DNA of 64,000 nt. Source: UBA5078 sp040384465 (GTDB taxonomy: Bacteria; Pseudomonadota; Gammaproteobacteria; Pseudomonadales; Pseudohongiellaceae). Both the position numbers and the translations under genes were made by a program. Below are positions 60,034 to 64,000 of the stretch, one piece after another. Below the pieces are notes generated by a model. It worked only from the letters and a program-made list of their open reading frames with translations, did not search any database and was not told where the DNA came from. The stretch spans positions 186,001 to 250,000 of the forward strand of contig JAZKJF010000003.1 of assembly GCA_040384465.1 (NCBI GenBank), read 5' to 3'. Each line of letters starts with the position of its first letter. Position 1 is the stretch's first letter.

Positions 60034-61629
60034 ATGCCCACAGCCAAAACTGCCGTCGTCCGGCGCGCCCTTATCAGCGTGTCAGACAAGACCGGCGTTG
60101 TGTCATTTGCCAAATCACTGCACAGCGTCGGCGTCGAAATCCTCTCCACCGGAGGCACCTACAAGCTTCTGCGCGCCGAGAACATTCCCGCCATCGAGAT
60201 CGCCGAATACACGGGTTTTCCCGAGATGATGGACGGCCGCGTGAAGACGCTGCATCCAAAGGTGCATGGTGGCATTCTTGCCCGCCGTGATATCGATCAA
60301 GCCGTAATGCAGGAACACAACATTCCAGCAATTGATCTCGTCGTCGTGAATCTCTACCCCTTCGAAGCCACTGTCGCTAAACCCGGCTGCGATTTGCCGA
60401 CGGCTATCGAGAACATCGACATCGGTGGCCCGACCATGTTGCGTGCAGCAGCAAAAAATCATGTCTGGGTTGGGGTTGTGGTCAATCCATCCGACTACGA
60501 CAAAGTGATTGCCGAGCTGAAGGAGAATGGCGGAGCACTGCAAGCAAGCACCCGTTTCGATCTCGCCGTGCGCACTTACGAACACACTGCCGCCTATGAT
60601 GCAGCTATCGCCAATTATCTGGGACGTCTGGTACCCGACGCACAGGGCAATGAAAACGCCAACAGCATCTTCCCGCGCACTTACAGCGCGCAGTTCATCA
60701 AGAGCCAGGACATGCGCTATGGTGAAAACCCGCATCAGCGCGCGGCCTTCTACGTGGAAAAACACCCACAGGAAGCCAGCATCAGTACCGCTGTACAGCA
60801 TCAGGGTAAAGAGCTGTCTTACAACAACATCGCGGATACCGACGCGGCACTGGAGTGCGTGAAGTCCTTCAGCGAGCCGGCCTGTGTCATCGTCAAGCAC
60901 GCCAATCCCTGCGGTGTGGCCATCGGCTCCACTATCAAGCGCGCTTACGAATTAGCCTTCCAGACGGATCCGACCTCGGCCTTTGGTGGCATCATTGCCT
61001 TCAACCGTGAACTGGATGCGGAGACCGCGCAGGAAATCATCAATCGTCAGTTCTCCGAAGTGATTATCGCGCCTAGCGTGTCTGCGGATGCGCTGAAAGT
61101 CCTGACCGCCAAGCAGAACGTACGCGTACTCAGCTGTGGCCAGTGGCAACCAGAGCGTCTGGCCGGGCTTGATTACAAGCGCGTCAACGGCGGCCTGCTG
61201 GTGCAGGATCGCGACATCCACCAGATCAGCGCAGCAGATCTGAAAGTGGTCACCAAACGTCAACCGAGCACACAGGAAATCGCCGATCTGCTGTTCGCCT
61301 GGAAAGTCGCGATGTTCGTGAAATCCAATGCCATCGTTTATTGCAAGAACAATCAGACCATCGGGATCGGCGCCGGCCAGATGAGCCGCGTCTACAGTGC
61401 CCGTATTGCCGGGATCAAGGCGGCAGATGAGAACCTGGAAGTGAAAGATTCAGTGATGGCATCCGACGCCTTCTTCCCGTTCCGCGACGGCATCGACGCC
61501 GCAGCGAAAGCGGGCATCAGTGCCGTCATTCAGCCCGGCGGTTCCATGCGTGACGAGGAAGTCATCGCAGCGGCCGACGAAGCGGGCATGGCCATGGTCT
61601 TCACCGGCGTGCGCCACTTCCGTCATTAA
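60034..61629 (+). CDS. purH: PurH, AICAR transformylase/IMP cyclohydrolase
   Basis: A 531-residue bifunctional enzyme for the last two steps of IMP synthesis. The N-terminal cyclohydrolase domain has RALISVSDKTGVVSFAK, LSTGGTYKLL and GGPTMLRAAAKNH. The C-terminal transformylase has KHANPCGVAIG and SDAFFPFRDGID. Length is standard. purD follows in the same order as in Pseudomonas. Confidence 0.97.
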   Translation: MPTAKTAVVRRALISVSDKTGVVSFAKSLHSVGVEILSTGGTYKLLRAENIPAIEIAEYTGFPEMMDGRVKTLHPKVHGGILARRDIDQAVMQEHNIPAIDLVVVNLYPFEATVAKPGCDLPTAIENIDIGGPTMLRAAAKNHVWVGVVVNPSDYDKVIAELKENGGALQASTRFDLAVRTYEHTAAYDAAIANYLGRLVPDAQGNENANSIFPRTYSAQFIKSQDMRYGENPHQRAAFYVEKHPQEASISTAVQHQGKELSYNNIADTDAALECVKSFSEPACVIVKHANPCGVAIGSTIKRAYELAFQTDPTSAFGGIIAFNRELDAETAQEIINRQFSEVIIAPSVSADALKVLTAKQNVRVLSCGQWQPERLAGLDYKRVNGGLLVQDRDIHQISAADLKVVTKRQPSTQEIADLLFAWKVAMFVKSNAIVYCKNNQTIGIGAGQMSRVYSARIAGIKAADENLEVKDSVMASDAFFPFRDGIDAAAKAGISAVIQPGGSMRDEEVIAAADEAGMAMVFTGVRHFRH

Positions 61630-61665
61630 AAAATCGTCCTTAACGGTCATCATCAGGAACACGTC

Positions 61666-62964
61666 ATGAACGTACTGATTATTGGAAATGGCGGCCGCGA
61701 ACATGCTCTGGCCTGGCGTCTGCGACAGTCCCCGCAGGCAGGCAAGATCTTCGTCGCGCCGGGCAACGCGGGCACACACCTGGAAGCGGGCGTCGAGAAC
61801 GTCGCTATCGACACTCTGGATTTCCCCGCACTGGTGCAGTTCGCGCAACAGAACGACGTCGGGCTGACCATCGTCGGGCCGGAGGCTCCCCTGGTGGCAG
61901 GCGTCGTGGATTACTTCGCGAGTCATGGCCTGCGTTGTTTCGGGCCGTCAAAGAACGCCGCTCAGCTGGAAGGCTCCAAGGCCTTCACGAAGGACTTCCT
62001 AGCCCGCCATGGTGTGCCGACTGCCGCTTACCGCAACTTCACCGAAATCGCACCGGCCGTGGCCTATGTCCGTGGACAGGGAGCGCCCATCGTCATCAAG
62101 GCGGATGGACTCGCGGCTGGCAAGGGCGTGATCATTGCCCAGACTGTGGAAGAGGCGATTGCCACCATCGAAGACATGCTCTCCGGCAACAAGTTCGGCA
62201 ACGCCGGACACCGCGTCGTCATCGAACAATTCCTGACCGGCGAAGAAGCCAGTTTCATCGTCATGGTCGACGGCATTCATGTGTTGCCGTTTGCTACCTC
62301 ACAGGATCACAAAGCGCGTGACGATGGCGACCGTGGCCCGAATACCGGTGGCATGGGCGCCTACTCTCCCGCTCCAGTAGTGACAGACGCTGTGCACGCC
62401 AAAGTGATGCAGCAAGTCATCATGCCCACCGTCAACGGCATGCGCGCGGATGGCAATCCTTACGTGGGTTTCCTGTATGCAGGTCTGATGATCTCTGACA
62501 ATGGCGAGATCAACGTCATCGAATACAACTGCCGCTTCGGTGACCCGGAAGCCCAACCTGTGATGATGCGTCTGCAGTCCGACCTGATCACTCTTTGCAA
62601 TGCCGCACTCGATGGTCAGCTGGACACTGTCAAGGCACAGTGGGATCCGCGCCCGGCCGTGGGCGTAGTGATGGCCAGCGGTGGCTACCCAGACGCCTAC
62701 GCCAAGGGCGATGTGATCAGCGGGTTGGAAAGCAACACTTCCAGTGATCGCAAGGTGTTCCATGCCGGAACGGCGATGCGTGACAATGATGTCGTCAGTA
62801 ACGGCGGCCGCGTGCTCTGCGCGACGGCGCTGGGCACAAGTGTCACCGAGGCACAGCAGGCTGCCTATGCGCTGGCAGACGGAGTACACTGGAACAAGGT
62901 CTACTACCGTCGCGATATCGCCTATCGTGCCATTGCCCGGGAACTGAACACAAAAAGAAGGTGA
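61666..62964 (+). CDS. purD: PurD, phosphoribosylamine-glycine ligase
   Basis: A 432-residue ATP-grasp enzyme that makes glycinamide ribonucleotide. It opens MNVLIIGNGGREHALAWRL. IKADGLAAGKGVI and GPNTGGMGAYSPAP are family signatures, and EYNCRFGDPE holds the metal-binding residues. AGGAAC precedes the ATG. coq7 begins 6 bp after the stop. Confidence 0.97.
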   Translation: MNVLIIGNGGREHALAWRLRQSPQAGKIFVAPGNAGTHLEAGVENVAIDTLDFPALVQFAQQNDVGLTIVGPEAPLVAGVVDYFASHGLRCFGPSKNAAQLEGSKAFTKDFLARHGVPTAAYRNFTEIAPAVAYVRGQGAPIVIKADGLAAGKGVIIAQTVEEAIATIEDMLSGNKFGNAGHRVVIEQFLTGEEASFIVMVDGIHVLPFATSQDHKARDDGDRGPNTGGMGAYSPAPVVTDAVHAKVMQQVIMPTVNGMRADGNPYVGFLYAGLMISDNGEINVIEYNCRFGDPEAQPVMMRLQSDLITLCNAALDGQLDTVKAQWDPRPAVGVVMASGGYPDAYAKGDVISGLESNTSSDRKVFHAGTAMRDNDVVSNGGRVLCATALGTSVTEAQQAAYALADGVHWNKVYYRRDIAYRAIARELNTKRR

Positions 62965-62970
62965 GCTAAC

Positions 62971-63633
62971 ATGCGCGAACAAGCATCCTCCAGCAACATG
63001 CCTCTGAACGGTCTCGACCAGTTGATCGTGCAGTTCGATCAGGCGCTGCGCACCCTGGTGCCCGGCGCCAGCACCGCACGCCGCACGACACCCGCACGTA
63101 GCAAACCGGAACATGAACTGACCGGCGAACAGCGTCAGCACGCAGCCGCCCTCATGCGCATCAACCACACAGGAGAAGTCTGCGCACAGGCGCTGTATCA
63201 AGGGCAGGCGCTCACCGCCAAACTGCCCGATATCCGCGCCGCCATGGAGCACGCCGCTCAGGAAGAAGTCGACCATCTGGCCTGGTGTGAGCAGCGCCTG
63301 CGGGAGCTGGACAGCCGCACAAGCTATCTCAATCCTCTGTGGTACGGCTTGTCATTCGGGTTGGGTGCGGCGGCGGGACTGGCGGGTGACAAGTGGAGTC
63401 TGGGCTTTGTGGCCGAGACCGAGCAGCAGGTGTGCGAACACCTGCGCGAACATCTGGAAAAGCTGCCTAAAGAAGATGAGAAGAGCCATGCAGTTCTCAA
63501 TCAGATGCTGATTGATGAGAAAAATCACGGAGAAACTGCGCGACAAGCAGGGGGCACTGAGCTACCAATGCCCATCAAACTCGGCATGACCCTGATGTCA
63601 GTGGTCATGAAGAAAACCGTCTCCCGGTTTTAA
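62971..63633 (+). CDS. coq7: Coq7, ubiquinone-synthesis hydroxylase
   Basis: A 220-residue di-iron monooxygenase for the C6 hydroxylation of demethoxyubiquinone (functional equivalent of UbiF). Carboxylate and His ligands appear as HTGEVCAQALYQGQ, AQEEVDHLAWCEQRL, ETEQQVCEHLREHL and IDEKNHGETA. It is the short bacterial form. The gap to purD is 6 bp, so it may be read with the purine genes. Confidence 0.95.
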   Translation: MREQASSSNMPLNGLDQLIVQFDQALRTLVPGASTARRTTPARSKPEHELTGEQRQHAAALMRINHTGEVCAQALYQGQALTAKLPDIRAAMEHAAQEEVDHLAWCEQRLRELDSRTSYLNPLWYGLSFGLGAAAGLAGDKWSLGFVAETEQQVCEHLREHLEKLPKEDEKSHAVLNQMLIDEKNHGETARQAGGTELPMPIKLGMTLMSVVMKKTVSRF

Positions 63634-63653
63634 GACCAGATTTTAAAAACCAA

Positions 63654-64000
63654 TCACTCCGGCACGATCTCAAAATCGTGCGTCATCTGCACACCCGCTT
63701 TCACAAACATGATCGTCGCCGAGCAGTATTTTTCGGCAGACAATGCGACTGCTTTTTCCACTTGTTTGGCACTGAGATCTTTGCCGCTGACACGGAAGTG
63801 CATATGAATTTTTTCGAAGACGGCCGGGATCGCATCGGCGCGTTCAGCGGTGAGATCGCACTCGCAACTGCTCACATTCTGGCGTGCTTTCTTCAGAATG
63901 GTGACCACGTCGTAAGAAGAACATCCCCCTGCGCCGATCAACAGCAATTCCATGGGGCGCATGCCTATATTTTCACCACCACTGGATTCCGGCCCTTCCA
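63654..64000 (-). CDS. OsmC/Ohr-family protein (cut by window edge)
   Basis: The coding frame continues past the right edge, so only the C-terminal part (at least 114 residues) is seen. An in-frame ATG at 63962 is internal: family-like sequence (ESSGGENIGMRPMELLLIGA) runs across it. The peroxidatic Cys is in GAGGCSSYDVV and a second Cys pair lies in SSCECDLTAERAD. OsmC-family proteins reduce peroxides or bind lipoylated partners. It is convergent with coq7. Confidence 0.85.
   Translation of the reverse strand, partial: EGPESSGGENIGMRPMELLLIGAGGCSSYDVVTILKKARQNVSSCECDLTAERADAIPAVFEKIHMHFRVSGKDLSAKQVEKAVALSAEKYCSATIMFVKAGVQMTHDFEIVPE

Overview
The window looks like chromosome of a free-living, probably marine, gammaproteobacterium near Pseudomonadales/Cellvibrionales/Oceanospirillales. 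The best evidence is the block dsbD-like, aroQ, accB, accC, prmA, DUF3426 gene, dusB, fis, purH, purD (53.4-63.0 kb), which keeps the order I remember from Pseudomonas. Further support comes from fabA-fabB, mpl/ubiX, coq7, a PPi-type phosphofructokinase, a TonB-dependent receptor and Pseudomonas-style REP palindromes. A run of 10 N at 8183-8192 shows the scaffold is a draft. I see no rRNA, CRISPR array, prophage, integrase or intact transposase.

Layout. 0-9.3 kb: cbpA-cbpM co-chaperone pair, a CYTH triphosphatase, two NHL-repeat secreted proteins, a permuted papain-fold protein, an aldehyde dehydrogenase, slyD, a short-chain dehydrogenase and a nitronate monooxygenase. 9.4-20.8 kb: TonB receptor, Nudix CoA hydrolase, diguanylate cyclase, dienelactone hydrolase, peroxiredoxin, ElyC-like DUF218 protein, trypsin-like protease, two small membrane proteins, orphan CheW, a LON-domain protein, mpl, a TIGR02444 protein and ubiX. 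20.9-36.4 kb: PPi-phosphofructokinase, TauE/SafE permease, pdxH, a MORN protein, the YbbA/YbbP-like ABC system with divergent tesA, an MFS carrier, an unusual pdxJ, esterase, bcp, cobB, thioesterase and a lipoprotein amidase. 36.4-43.5 kb: a c-di-GMP/phosphorelay block (response regulator-CheC, PAS-GGDEF, CHASE/HAMP/GGDEF/EAL), then secreted proteins of unknown function. 43.6-51.3 kb: tRNA-Thr(UGU), pgi, a protease-RimK fusion with a GNAT partner, and sugar-nucleotide genes algC, galU and manC. 51.6-64 kb: fabA-fabB, then the conserved aroQ-to-purD housekeeping block, coq7 and an OsmC-family gene running off the edge.

How the parts fit. Pgi, AlgC, GalU and ManC together make UDP-glucose and GDP-mannose for surface polysaccharide. 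FabA, FabB, AccB and AccC supply unsaturated fatty acid and malonyl-CoA synthesis. PdxJ and PdxH cover the late steps of de novo vitamin B6 synthesis. UbiX and Coq7 serve ubiquinone synthesis. Three GGDEF proteins, one with EAL, and a CheC-bearing response regulator point to second-messenger control of attachment or motility.

The most unusual non-coding content is a pair of cloverleaf-like repeats at 22217-22599. Each lies downstream of one of two convergent genes, in that gene's sense orientation. They share a conserved core with a compensatory base change, but their long outer stems are unrelated in sequence. Other structured repeats are REP pairs (6629, 11542, 47424), a gap-interrupted hairpin (8120-8237), a perfect 56-bp palindrome at the 3' end of a gene (41051-41106), and a palindrome cluster in front of fabA.
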